Assembly: GCA_903813345.2 (NCBI GenBank)
Contig: CAIIXF020000004.1
Coordinates: forward strand, 25,733,985-25,797,984
Reading direction: 5' to 3'
From: Owenia fusiformis
Lineage: Eukaryota; Annelida; Polychaeta; Sabellida; Oweniidae
Length of the DNA: 64,000 bases
In this document: in pieces, positions 44,406 through 57,245 of the stretch
Layout of the letters: each line of letters opens with the position of its first letter
How positions within the stretch are numbered: position 1 is the stretch's first letter
Made by a program: the position numbers and the translations under genes
The notes under the pieces: generated by a model
What the model saw: only the letters and a program-made list of their open reading frames with translations
What the model was told of the DNA's origin: nothing
The model's database searches: none

Positions 44406-44560
44406 AGATATATAAGGGTTATGTACTGGGAGGTTTTGGATATGGGGTTTATCCAGAGGGAGATATGCATATCTACCGACCGTAGGGACCGAAGGTAGAT
44501 GTGCATATCTCACGAGGGATGAACCCCATATCCAAAACCGACCGTACATAACTGCTTTAT
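44406..44560. repeat. Hairpin inverted repeat
   Basis: GGTTTTGGATATGGGGTTTATCC...AGATATGCATATCTACC pairs with GGTAGATGTGCATATCT...GGATGAACCCCATATCCAAAACC around a short loop. A related degraded stretch with GGAAGATATG repeats follows at 44680-44790. Confidence 0.8.
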
Positions 44561-45004
44561 CCTATACCAAGTAGAGTCTTCATGGGCATATTTCCATTTC
44601 AATAGTACAAGGTGTAAAAATGAACAAATCATTCTATATGCAAAGTCATTTTATTGCATCTCCACTACTTACCGGAAGCGGGAAGATATGCACCGAAGTG
44701 GGAAGATATGCAACGAAGCGGGAGATATGGCGGAAGATATGGAGGTTGTGGATATGGAAACCTCAAAATCAGGATACGGGATATATCTAACCAACTTATC
44801 TCCCTAAAACTCTACTTGGCATAGGATAAAGCAGGGCATACTCAAAATATTTAGACTTTAAGTGAAGACATAATATTATGGTTATACTTATACTTTCTAG
44901 GCTTTACAAAAGGCACAGGGTGACCAATATCGTACCTAAAACATAGCAGTGTGGACTTGATGACCCAGAAAGCACGATGGCTGCCGAAAAAATAAACAGT
45001 TCAA

Positions 45005-45340
45005 GAACTTCTTACCATGTAACACGTGTAAAAATCTGAAGTAAATCCATTAAGTGGTTTTCCTAGAATCGCGATGACATGTAACATATATGGAAATTTG
45101 AAGTAAAACAAATAGGTGGTTTTCCTGGAATCGCGATGATATGTAACACGTGTAAAGATCTGAAGTAAATCCAAGTGGTTTTCCTGGAATCGCGATGACA
45201 TGTAACATGTATGAAAATGTGAAGTAAATCTGTCAAGTGGTTTTCCTAGAATCGCGATGACATGTAACACGTGAAAAGATCTGAAGTAAATCCAAGTGGT
45301 TTTCCTGGAATCGCGATGACAGGTAACATGTATGGAAATT
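45005..45340. repeat. Minisatellite of ~58-bp units in a dimeric arrangement
   Basis: Units contain GTGGTTTTCCTGGAATCGCGATGACATGTAACA and alternate between an AACACGTGTAAA and an AACATGTATGGAAATTTG variant. About 5.5 units are present. A single unit with the same leading sequence (TCAAGAACTTCTTACCATGTAA) is found at about 61040-61130. Confidence 0.85.
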
Positions 45341-45551
45341 TGATTTTACAAAATTACATCACTAGCAGAAATAGTTTTGAATATGATGCTTTATTTAGTT
45401 CAAACAAAGGTGAATTACATACAAATGAGCTTACATCTTGTAGAGAAATATAAAATAGGTACTCCTTGTTGCACCCATTCAAGCACACATTTATTTTTGG
45501 TATTATTTTCCCACTCACTATATTAATGACAAGTTACGGAAATATGCATCT

Positions 45552-46250
45552 TCACCTGTTGATGCATTGGCATCCACGACCTCGAAAGCCACGACTACGA
45601 CCTCTAAAATCTTGTTTGGTAACCTTTGTGGCAGCTGCGGCAATAGTTGTGGCCTTTTTCATATTGTTGATTGCTGTTGGAGAGAATACAGAATTGTATT
45701 TCTGTAAATGCTTGAAGAATTTTGCATTTGTCGAATCAAAGTCTGACAACACCATTGCACTGGCGATTTCATCACGAATGCAAAATATCATTGGGCCACT
45801 TGGACGTCATACAAACGAATACAAAATAATGTCCTGTTCAGAGGTGCCAGATTGTCCAATATTCGCCAACAACTTCAAAGATGTTTCATTGTATTTGTCT
45901 ATCTTCCTTAAAGCTCCTGTCAAGGGGTGCTGTGGCAATTTTACATTGGTCAGACGCTTTATTGTCAAATCACTTGGTAGAACTGTTCTTTCTACAGACC
46001 TTGCTATGGCATCGAATTTGGCCTGGCAATCAAATTCGTCCTCTGCATGAGAATAAATGTCTCGTGGAACGTCACGCTCTCTACCGAAAGCAACGGAATT
46101 GAACTGCTGATGACCGTTTCTGGCCTCCTTCGGCATTAGATTGGACCTATCGCCAACAGGCTCAGAGTTGTTCACGCCGGAATTTTCCGCTGCAAAGTTC
46201 GTACTACGCTGGGTATTTTCGACTCGATGGAGCCGTTTGTCCACAATTTC
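45552..46250 (-). pseudogene. Frameshifted retroelement-like (gag-like) fragment
   Basis: Two adjacent minus-strand frames (46244-45807 and 45791-45552) read as one protein broken by a frameshift near 45800. The first has AKFDAIARSVERTVLPS and NYVKLPQHPLTG-type text (exactly VKLPQHPLTGALRKIDKY), the second IASAMVLSDFDSTNAKFF and ends in an Arg/Gly-rich tail (RGRSRGFRGRGCQ). A helical body with an RG-rich tail resembles Gag-like proteins of DIRS-type elements, but no knuckles or enzymes are present. It sits in an intron of the EGF/mucin gene. Family assignment is tentative. Confidence 0.4.
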
Positions 46251-46958
46251 GAGCGTCCTCTAGAAGCTTCCTACTTTGTCTAACAAAATGTCCAACTTCC
46301 TTGCTATATTACTGTCTTGATCTCCATCTTCAGTCCTAAACTTCTGGTAGAAACACAAAAACTAGAACGATGCCGATAGGCGCTCCACCTATTGGCAGAG
46401 CCTGGAATCTTATTTTTATTGAATGTAAACAATTAAAGAATATCAGACACTTTACAGTGAAATACTTGAAAACCTGCGCAATAATATTAAAATATGAATG
46501 ATCTTCATAAGACGATTTGTTCTTCTGACAAGTGAGGGGATCATATTAAAAGAAACAGCTGACATGATACCTTATGATTGGTAAAGATAGGATCCTTATA
46601 TCAAAATAACAGTTTAAATGTAATTTGAAGAACACATCTTATTTTCCTTTTAAATATTTTTAGTGATATTTTTTTATTGTTCGATGTACGTTTGGCCTTA
46701 ATCTGCTAATAGGGCATCAGTACAAATAAATCCCATTAATGTATAGTCTCGGATTATGATAATAGTGCCTGAATAGTGGGAGGGGTAATAAGACACGGTT
46801 TCTTTTTTTACGTTGTGATTTTGTGATTTAAGATAACTGGGATTAAACTTCCTTATGCCTGGTCTACACCAAGATGTTTTATTTTTCTTGCTGTTCTCTA
46901 CCATTTTTTGGTGTTTTCCCGTAGGCACTTTCAAGATATTTAGTAAGAGTTGACGTAC

Positions 46959-47131
46959 CAGTGGTGTTGCTGTTGTCGTCGTCGGGGCTGTCGTCGGGGC
47001 CGCCGTTGTTGTAGTTGGTGCTGCCGTTGTTGTCGTCGGGGTTGCCGTTGTTGTAGTTGGTGCTGCCGTTGTTGTCGTTTGTGCTGCCGTTGTTGGTGCC
47101 GATGTTGTTGTCGTTGGTGCTACCGTTGTTG
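46959..47131 (-). CDS. Mucin-like Thr/Ala/Pro exon of the EGF gene
   Basis: The exon is 173 nt, phase 1 in, phase 0 out (acceptor AACATATAG|CAACAAC, donor CACTG|GTACGT). It encodes repeats such as APTTTTATP and TTTTAAP, a Thr-dense linker. The acceptor sequence is the same as that of the mucin exon at 8038-8577. It would follow the EGF exon after a 7.5-kb intron and lead into the Cys-rich exons. The Asn/Gly/Asp-rich alternative frame does not match the phases. Confidence 0.7.
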
Positions 47132-47195
47132 CTATATGTTATACATAATTGACATAATATCAATGATGATGTAAAAACTAAAAGTTACTACAATG

Positions 47196-47204
47196 CGATT
47201 TACG
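47196..47204. repeat. Target-site duplication (left) of the giant foldback element
   Basis: CGATTTACG occurs here and again at 53633-53641, directly outside the inverted ends AAGTGGGTTAAGTTGGCTGC. Because the outer bases are complementary, the true duplication could be 7 to 9 bp. Confidence 0.85.
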
Positions 47205-50200
47205 AAGTGGGTTAAGTTGGCTGCATATTGGTATTGGGATTGAGATTCAAAATGACCAGCACCTGCTGGTGAGCTTGAATGTCAATACCAATACAAATAT
47301 GATCTCATATTAGGATACGCTCTCTCTGTTTGAATCCTAATACGAATACTAATATGAATCCTAATATGGTTGTTTATATCATTCTAGCGAAGAAGGATGA
47401 CATTTCTGCAGGAAATGTGGTCGAATGTCAATACTAATACAAATATGAGCTCATATTAGCATTCACCAACTATGTTTGAATCCTAATACGAATACTAATA
47501 TGAATCCTAATATGGTTGTTTATATAATTCTAGCGAAGAAGGATGATTTTTCTGCAGCAAATGTGGTCGAATGTCAATACCAATACAAATATGATCTCAT
47601 ATTAGGATTCAACAAATATGTTTGAATCCTAATACGAATACTAATATGAATGCTAATATGGTTGTTTCCATCATTCTAGCAAAGAAAGACGACTTTTCTG
47701 CAGTAAATGTGGTCGAATGTCAATATATCAATACAAATATGAGCTCATATTAGCATTTACCAACTATGTTTGAATCCTAATACGAATACTAATATGAATC
47801 CTAATATGATTGTTTATATAATTCTAGCGAAGAAACATGATTATTCTACAGCAAATGTGGTCGAATGTCAATACCAATACAAATATGAGCTCATATTAGA
47901 ATTCGCATACTATGTTTGAATCCTAATACGAATACTAATATGAATCCTAATATGGTTGTTTAGATAATTCTAGCGAAGAAGGATGATTTTTCTGCAGCAA
48001 ATGTGGTCGAATGTCAATACCAATACAAATATGAGCTCATATTAGGATTCGCTTTCGATGTTTGAATCCTAATACGAATACTAAGGGGAGGCATCAAAAG
48101 ATCAATGTCTGATAGAAAACTAAATAAATCTAGTTTGGGGGGAGGGGGTCAAAGCTATTTCAGTTTGCTATCCGACAAATTTCAACATTTAATTTTTTTG
48201 CAATTTCGACTCGAAATGCCTTGGAATGGTTTAAAAATAAAGACTTTATGAGATGCCTTCTTCAACAAGATGCATGCAACATGGAATATTATGCCTATTG
48301 TTGATGGCACATGTTTTAAGAGTTATAAATAAGTTATAGTACTGCCCCCATGGAAGTCCAAACTGAGTCGCTAAAACATGTGAAAAGTCCACGATCAACT
48401 TTCACTGTATTTAGTTTTGAGGGGGAGGGTGGGGTCAAACTCAAAACTAGATTTATTTAGTTTCCTATCAGACATTGAACTTTTGATGCCTCCCCTAATA
48501 TAAATCCTAATATGGTTCATTATATCATTCTAGCGAAGAAGGATGACATTTCTGCAGGAAATGTGGTCGAATGTCAATACCAATACAAATATGAGCTCAT
48601 ATTAGAATTCGCATACTATGTTTGAATCCTAATACGAATACTAATATGAATGCTAATATAGTTGTTTACATCATTCTAGCAAAGAAAGATGACCTTTCTG
48701 CTGCAAATGCGGTCGAATGTCAATACCAATACAAATATGATCTCATATTAGGATTCAACAAATATGTTTGAATCCTAATACGAATACTAATATGAATGCT
48801 AATATGGTTGTTTCCATCATTCTAGCAAAGAAAGACGACTTTTCTGCAGTAAAGGTGGTCGAATGTCAATACCAATACAAATATGATCTCATATTAGGAT
48901 TCAACAAATATGTTTGAATCCTAATACGAATACTAATATGAATGCTAATATGGTTGTTTCCATCATTCTAGCAAAGAAAGACGACTTTTCTGCAGTAAAT
49001 GTGGTCGAATGTCAATACCAATACAAATATGAGCTCACATTAGGATTCGCTTTCGATGTTTGAATCCTAATACGAATACTAATATAAATCCTAATATGGT
49101 TCATTATATCATTCTAGCGAAGAAGGATGACATTTCTGCAGGAAATGTGGTCGAATGTCAATACCAATACAAATATGATCTCATATTAGAATTCGCATAC
49201 TATGTTTGAATCCTAATACGAATACTAATATGAATGCTAATATAGTTGTTTACATCATTCTAGCAAAGAAAGACGACCTTTCTGCTGCAAATGCGGTCGA
49301 ATGTCAATACCAATACAAATATGATCTCATATTAGGATTCAACAAATATGTTTGAATCCTAATACGAATACTAATATGAATGCTAATATGGTTGTTTCCA
49401 TCATTCTAGCAAAGAAAGACGACTTTTCTGCAGTAAAGGTGGTCGAATGTCAATACCAATACAAATATGATCTCATATTAGGATTCAACAAATATGTTTG
49501 AATCCTAATACGAATACTAATATGAATGCTAATATGGTTGTTTCCATCATTCTAGCAAAGAAAGACGACTTTTCTGCAGTAAATGTGGTCGAATGTCAAT
49601 ATATCAATACAAATATGAGCTCATATTAGCATTTACCAACTATGTTTGAATCCTAATACGAATACTAATATGAATCCTAATATGGTTGTTTATATCATTC
49701 TAGCGAAGAAAGATAACATTTCTGCTGCAATTGCGGTAAAATGTCAATACCAATACAAATTTGAGCTCATGTTAGGATTCGCAAAGTCTGTTTGAATACT
49801 AATACGAATACTAATATGAATATTAATATGGTTATCTATATCAAAATAGCGAAGAATCACGATACTTCTACAGCAAATGTGGTCGAATGTCAATACCAAT
49901 ACAAATATGAGCTCATATTGGTATTGGTATTGACATTCGACCACATTTCCTGCAGAAAAGTCATCCTTCTTCGCTAGAATTATATAAACAACCATATTAG
50001 GATTCATATTAGTATTTGCATTAGGATTTAAACAGAGTAAGCGAATCTTAATCTGAGCTCATATTTGTATTGGTATTGACATTGGACCGCATTTGCAGCA
50101 GAAAAGTAATCTTTCTTCGCTAGAATGATATAAACAACCGTATTAGGATTCATATTAGTATTCATATTAGGATTCAAAAATAGTTGGTGAATCCTAATAT

Positions 50201-53200
50201 GAGCTCATAATTGTATTGACATTGACATTCGACCACATTTGCTGTAGAAGTATCATGTTTCTTCGCTATTGTGATAAAATAACCATAATAGGATTTATAT
50301 TAGGATTCGTATTAGGATTCGAACACAGTTGGCGAATCTCAATATGAACACATAGTTGTATTGGTATTGACATTCGACCACATTTGCTGTAGAAAATTTG
50401 TGTTTCTTCACTAGAATGATTTAAACAAGCATATTAGGATTCATATTAGGATTGAAATTGGTATTCAAACAGACTTTGCGAATCCTAATATGAACTCATA
50501 TTTGTATTGGTGTTGACATTCAACCACATTTGCTATAGACAAATCGTCTTTCTACGCTATTGTGATATAGATAACCATATTAGTATACCTATTAGGATTT
50601 GTATTAGGATTCGAACACAGTTGGCGAATCCCAATATGATGGCATAGTTGTATTGGTATTGACATTCGACCACATTTGCTGTAGAAAATTTGTGTTTCTT
50701 CACTAGAATGATATAAACAACCATATTAGGATTCATATTAGGATTGAAATTGGGATTCGAACATAGTTGGCGAATCCTAAAATGAACTCATATTTGTATT
50801 GGTGTTGACATTCAACGACATTTGCTATAGACAAATCGTCTTTCTACGCTATTGTGATATAGATAACCATATTAGTATTCATATTAGGATTCGTATTAGG
50901 ATTCGAACCCAGTTGGCGAATCCCAATATAAACGCATAGTGGTATTGGTATTGACATTCGACCACATTTGCTGTAGAAAATTTGTGTTTCTTCACTAGAA
51001 TGATATAAACAACCATATTAGGATTCATATTAGGATTGAAATTGGGATTCAAATATAGTTGGCGAATCCTAATATGAACTCATATATGTATTGGTGTTGA
51101 CATTCAACCACATTCGCTATAGACAAATCGTCTTTCTACGCTATTGTGATATAGATAACCATATTAGTATTCATATTAGGATTCGTATTAGGATTCGAAC
51201 ACAGTTAGCGAATCCCAATATGAACGCATTGTTGTATTGGTATTGGCATTTGAGCACATTTGCTGTAGAAAAGACGTGTTTCTTCACTAGAATGATATAA
51301 ACAACCGTATTAGGATTCATATTAGTATTCGTATTAGGATTCAAACAGACCTGGCAAATCTTAATATGACCTCATATTTGTATTGGTATTGACATTCGAC
51401 CACATTTGCTGTAGAAGTATGGTGTTTCTTCGCTATTGTGATATAGATAACCATATTAGGATTCATATTAGGGTTCGTATTAGGATTCGAACACAGTTGG
51501 TGAATCCCAATATGAACGCATAGTTGTATTGGTATTGACATTCGACCACATTTGCTGTAGAAAAGTCGTGTTTCTTCGCTAGAATGATATAAACAACCGT
51601 ATTAGGATTCATATTAGTATTCGTATTAGGATTCAAAAAGACCTGGCAAATCTTAATATGACCTCATATTTGTATTGGTGTTGACATTCGACCACATTTG
51701 CTGTAGAAGTATCGGTTTTTTTCGCTATTGGGATAAAAATAACCATATTAGGATTCGTATTAGGATTCGTATTAGGATTCGAAGACAGTTGGCGAATCCC
51801 AATGTGAACGCATAGTTGTATTGGTATTGACATTCGACCACATTTGCTGTAGAAAAATCGTGTTTCTTCGCTAGAATGATATAAACAACCGTATTAGGAT
51901 TCATATTAGTATTCGTATTAGGATTCAAAAAGACCTGGCAAATCTTAATATGACCTCATATTTGTATTGGTGTTGACATTCGATCACATTTGCTGTAGAA
52001 GTATCGGTTTTTTTTCGCTATTGGGATAAAAATAACCATATTAGGATTCATATAAGGATTCGTATTAGGATTCGAAGACAGTTGGCGAATCCCAATGTGA
52101 ACGCATAGTTGTATTGGTATTGACATTCGACCACATTTGCTGTAGAAAAATCGTGTTTCTTCGCTAGAATGATATAAACAACCGTATTAGGATTCATATT
52201 AGTATTCGTATTAGGATTCAAAAAGACCTGGCAAATCTTAATATGACCTCATATTTGTATTGGTGTTGACATTCGACCACATTTGCTGTAGAAGTATTGT
52301 GTTTCTTCGCTATTATGATATAGATAACCATATTAGGATTCATATTAGGATTCGTATTAGGATTCGAACATAGTTGGCGAATCCCAATTGAATATGAACG
52401 CATAGTTTTATTGGTATTGACATTCGACCACATTTGCTGTAGAAAAGTCGTGTTTCTTCGCTAGAATGATATAAACAACCATATTAGGATTCATATTAGG
52501 ATTCGTATTAGGATTCAAACAGAGTATGCGAATTCTAATATGATCTCATATTTGTATTGGTGTTCGACAACATTTCCTGCAGAAAAGTCATCCTTTTTTG
52601 CTAGAATTATATAAACAACCATATTAGGATTCATATTAGTATTTGCATTAGGATTCAAACATAATAAGCGTATTTTAATCTGAGCTCATATTTGTATTGG
52701 TATTGACATTCGACCGCATTTGCCGCAGAAAAGTCATCTTTCTTCGCTAGAATGATATAAACAACCGTATTTGGATTCATATTAGTATTCGTATTAGGAT
52801 TCAAACAGACCTGGGAAATCTTAATATGACCTCATATTTGTATTGGTATTGACATTCGACCACATTTGCTGTAGAAGTATCGTGTTTCTTCGCTATTGTG
52901 ATATAGATAACCATATTAGGATTCATATTAGGATTCGTATTAGGATTCGAACACAGTTGGTGAATCCCAATATGAACGCATAGTTGTATTAATATTGACA
53001 TTCGACCACATTTACTGTAGAAAAGTCCTTGCTGTAGAAGTATCGTGTTTCTTCGCTATTGTGATATAGATAACCATATTAGGATTCATATTAGGATTCG
53101 TATTAGGATTCGAACACAGTTGGCGAATCCCAATATGAGTGCATAGTTGTATTGGTATTGACATTCGACCACATTTGCTGTAGAAAAGTCGTGTTTCTTC

Positions 53201-53632
53201 GCTAGAATGATTTAAACAACCATATTATTAGGATTCATATTAGTATCCGTATTAGGATTCAAACAGACCTGGCGAATCCTGATATGAGCTCATATTAGTA
53301 TTGGTATTGACATTCGACCACATTTGGTGCAGAAAATTGTCATTCTTTGCAAGAAGGATATAAATAACCATATTAGGATTCATATTGGGGTTGAAATTGG
53401 GATTCAATCATAGTTGGCGAATCCTAATATGAGCTCATATTTGTATTGGTATTGACATTCGAGTACATTTGATACATAAACATCAACATTCATTGGTATA
53501 ATGATATACTTAACCATATTTTGATTCATATTAGGTTTCATATTTGTATTGGTATTGACATTCAAGCTCACTAGCTGCTGGTCATTTTGAATCCCAATCC
53601 CAATACCAATATGCAGCCAACTTTACCCACTT
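47205..53632. mobile_element. 6.4-kb foldback element made of ~146-bp satellite units
   Basis: Both ends carry an inverted repeat of about 90 bp (AAGTGGGTTAAGTTGGCTGC ... TTCAAAATGACCAGC). Inward, each arm is a tandem array of ~146-bp units containing GAATCCTAATACGAATACTA, TCATTCTAGCGAAGAA and AATGTGGTCGAATGTCAATA. The units point one way from 47275 to about 49911 and the other way from there to 53560. The 9-bp target duplication fits the MULE/foldback range. No transposase frame is visible. It fills most of the intron between the EGF exon and the mucin exon. Confidence 0.9.
48085..48495. mobile_element. 411-bp MITE inserted in the satellite array
   Basis: The inverted ends GGGGAGGCATCAAAAG (about 60 bp of matching arms, including CTGATAGAAAACTAAATAAA) are flanked by TAA on both sides (48082-48084, 48496-48498). 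The unoccupied sequence GAATACTAATATAAATCC exists 584 bp downstream at about 49075, confirming a 3-bp TAA duplication as in PIF/Harbinger-type elements. Confidence 0.9.
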
Positions 53633-54653
53633 CGATTTACGTATAATTTAGCTTAACTTGGAGCAACATATTTATATACCAAACTTGTGCAGCCAAAACC
53701 CTGTGATTCTTAACATTCGAGAATAATGTTTTTAGATTCAGGTGTTATTCAAAGAATTTTGATCATTCTCTTACTAGTCGAATAGTATGAGTTCAGAGAG
53801 ATCAATGGATTTTTATCTTAAAGTTTTCGCTAAGCAATAAAATATGACATAATTATAATATAAATTCTCAATTTTGATTGCAGATTTGAAATATTGAGAA
53901 ATTGAATGATTGCGATTGGGTTAACTAAATTCAACACATCATTCAATCGATTATTGAAATGACAATTTATTTTGGAAAATGTTTATATATGTTTTATCTA
54001 ATAAACAGGGTGGTCCAAAAATCAATAGCCAAGTTTAAAGATGAATGATTCATTCGATATATCTTAAATCAGGCCATGTATTATATATCATTTTAAAGAT
54101 AAATGAATTCCTTACAATATGACACCATTCGATTAAAAAACTTTTTTCTTGTGGAGTAAGAGGTTAAACTTGACACCAGGGGTGTCATGAGTCACCAAAA
54201 ATCAAAAAATGAAAATTCTATTCATATTCACAGCTACACACATTATGGTTGACTGAATCATCATTTTATTTAAGAGTAATACATAAGATGATTAATTCAT
54301 CAAAAGATATTAAGTATTATTGGTGAATTTTGCACTAAACTTCTATAAATGTACCTCTTTTGATGGTGCCAAATTTCCCTCCATTTTCCGAATTAATTTT
54401 TTGGTCGCTTGTGACACTCCTGGTGTCAATTAATGCCACAAGAAAACACATGTTTCCGATTTTCCATAGATTCCAATTTGAAGCAATTTGAAAAATGAGC
54501 TTTTTGACCTTTTTTGAGCTTGAGAAGGTCATTGAAGGTAAAATTTCAAATCTAAAGTCAGATTTGATCTTCTGATAACTTGTAGATGATTTTGAAAAAA
54601 GGAATTGGTCAATTTGAAGGAAGTGAAAAAATACCTTTTTGACCCTTTTTGAC

Positions 54654-55661
54654 CTTGTGCACACTCATCATCATCTGTACAAGTGACACCGTCGCCAGAG
54701 AATCCTGGATTGCAAGCGCAATCAAAACTTCCATCTGTATTTGTGCAAATTGCATTTGGATGGCAATTATTCGTTCCTTGTGCGCATTCATCATCATCTG
54801 TACAAGTGAAACCGTCTCCAGAGAATCCTGGATTGCAAACACAATCAAAACTTCCATCTGTATTTGTGCAAATTGCATTTGGATGGCAATTATTCGTTCC
54901 TTGTGCACACTCATCATCATTTGTACAAGTGACACCGTCGCCAGAGTATCCTGGATTGCAAGCGCAATCAAAACTTCCATCTGTATTTGTGCAAATTGCA
55001 TTTGGATGGCAATTATTCGTTCCTTGTGCACACTCATCATCATCTGTACAAGTGACACCGTCGCCAGAGAATCCTTGATTGCAAGAGCAATCAAAACTTC
55101 CATCTGTATTTGTGCAAATTGCATTTGGATGGCAATTGTTCGTTCCTTGTGCACATTCATCATCATCTGTACAAGTGACACCGTCGCCAGAGAATCACGT
55201 ATTGCAAGCGCAATCAAAACTTCCATCTGTATTTGTGCAAATTGCATTTGGATGGCAATTATTCGTTCCTTGTGCGCATTCATCATCATCTGTACAAGTG
55301 ACACCGTCGCCAGAGAATCCTGGATTGCAAGCGCAATCAAAACTTCCATCTGTATTTGTGCAAATTGCATTTGGATGGCAATTATTCGTTCCTTGTGCAC
55401 ACTCATCATCATCTGTACAAGTGACACCGTCCCCAGAGTATCCTGGATTGCAAGCGCAATCAAAACTTCCATCTGTATTTGTGCAAATTGCATTTGGATG
55501 GCAATTATTCGTTCCTTGTGCACACTCATCATCATCTGTACAAGTGACACCGTCGCCAGAGTATCCTGGATTGCAAACACAATCATAACTTCCAATCGTA
55601 TTTGTGCAACTTGCATCTGGATGGCAATTATTCGTTCCTTGTGCGCATTCATCAATGTCAG
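54654..55661 (-). CDS. Exon with eight calcium-binding EGF repeats
   Basis: The exon is 1008 nt, phase 1-1 (acceptor AATTTCAG, donor CAAG|GTCAAA; a longer variant ending at GTATTT near 54634 is possible). It encodes eight EGF repeats of exactly 41 residues, starting ADIDECAQG, with consensus ECAQGTNNCHPNAICTNTDG then SFDCACNPGFSGDGVTC and DDD. The D-x-DEC start and C-x-N-x4-(F/Y)-x-C match the calcium-binding/hydroxylation consensus. A ninth repeat begins before the donor. Repeat 4 has TGA at 55195-55197 in place of its Gly29 codon, with the preceding Pro changed to Thr. Two other frames are also open because of the near-identical repeats. Confidence 0.8.
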
Positions 55662-55944
55662 CTGAAATTGAATTTCACCGATGATTAAGATCATCGTTTA
55701 AGATAATTGTTTGTTATTTTGTACTTACGTAAACAAATACCACGACATGATTTTGTTACACAAGGTCTCAATCTCAATTTTGTATTCAGTAATGAGTAAA
55801 AGGTGTTACCATTGTTACTTCCCTTGGTTACTTATAACTTCAAATTCTCAACTCAGCAATCATAAATAACGTATTTGTTACGAATTTGAGTCGTTTTGTA
55901 CACTCCCTATCATGGGTAAAAATAAATGGAAGTTTATATCTAAC

Positions 55945-55995
55945 CTGTTGTCGTTTGGGCTGTCGTTGTTGTCGTTGGGGCTGCCGAAGTTGTTG
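55945..55995 (-). CDS. Mini mucin-like exon upstream of the EGF exon
   Basis: The exon is 51 nt (17 codons), phase 1-1 (acceptor TTTAAATAG|CAACAAC, donor ACAG|GTTAG). It encodes TSAAPTTTTTAQTTT. It joins the EGF exon in frame (TTTADIDEC). Upstream exons, including any signal peptide, were not found to its right. Confidence 0.6.
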
Positions 55996-56934
55996 CTATT
56001 TAAAATATACAGTAATTAACATGAAATCAGACATGAGAATGATAACACTATATGTACTAGATTTAATAGCCGAATAAAGTTGAATAAATACATGTAGATG
56101 TCAACACATGTTTTTATTATGATGGTTTGACTAGACTACCATAGACTTCAATAACACAGGGGCCGTTACAAAGTAAGAATGACAGTTGAACACACGGGAT
56201 AAGGTTCAACTTTGAGCAAACTGATATTTTCATCGTTTCAGGTAGATCTGGCCTGGTTTCTAGATATTTTTATATGTCTATAACAATAAGACAGTGAACT
56301 TGACAGTAAATTCCATAGTTAAACCTACACAAACTCCAAATGCAGTATACTTATCGTGCGGGTAAATTTTCTGAGACACGGTATAACACACTACCCTTCC
56401 TCGATTGCGCACGCGCGGGATTCAGTTTTGACTTGTCCAGGCCACTTTTGAGTAAAGCGACTGCAACTCGAACAGCTCAAGAAGTGATTGCGAAATTTAA
56501 TAGATCGTTAATGTCATCATAAATTCGGTCGTTAAATTCGTATACAATAGTATTATCTAGTAACGTACGGCGTTGCCCCATTTTCCGTAATTTGACTATC
56601 AGCTATTTTTCATTTTACCCCTTCGAAATTGCGAACGTACATTGTTAATCATTTGCGAAAAAACGAACAATTCGATGTATTCGATGTATATCAAATTCCC
56701 GGGACAGTTTTAGTCTTCCATACAACCAAATGCGTCTGGCAAATAAAAATGCCAATATAAATGATACATGTGACATACATTAACAGAAAAATAGTGTTTT
56801 GGATTTATATCAATCAGTCGGTAAGCCGAACATACACGTTCGTTTGTTCAATGAAATCACTGATTGTAACGCTGGTTTTAATTGGCTGCCAGCTAAGACG
56901 TAATTTACGTGTCACATTACAATTCTTGACGCGT

Positions 56935-57245
56935 TCGAAATCATTTTTTACGCCGTTCAAAATGCTTTTTACGCGTGGTTAAAAGTAAGGACGTATAAAA
57001 TCGTTTTTGACGCCGTTCAAAATGAATTTTTGACGGCGGCGTATAAAATCGTTTTTGACGGCGTTAAAAGTAGTTTTTATCGGCGTATAAAATCGTTTTG
57101 ATTTTCAATGGCGTATGAAATCGTTTTTTTCACGGCGTATGAAATCGGTTTTTTCACGGCGTATGAAATCGTTTTTGACGGCGTTAAAAGTATTTATTAC
57201 GGCGTTAAAAGTAGATTTTAAGGCGTTAAAAGTATGACGATATAT
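56935..57245. repeat. Degenerate tandem repeat of GACGGCGTATAAAATCGTTTTT
   Basis: About 13 variable units of roughly 20-25 bp mix GACGGCGTATAAAATCG, GACGGCGTTAAAAGTA and CGCCGTTCAAAATG. The unit variants are TATAAAA-bearing on one strand and TTTTAA-rich on the other. No coding frame. Confidence 0.8.

Noticed and set aside
49744-53001. Asn/Thr/Pro-rich frames (NPNTNPNMNPNMVIYI)
   Set aside because: Translations of the 146-bp satellite; no start or splice evidence.
54609-55694. 361-codon minus frame with IQMQFAQIQMEVLIALAIQD repeats
   Set aside because: Shadow of the EGF repeats; it lacks cysteines and does not match the acceptor phase.
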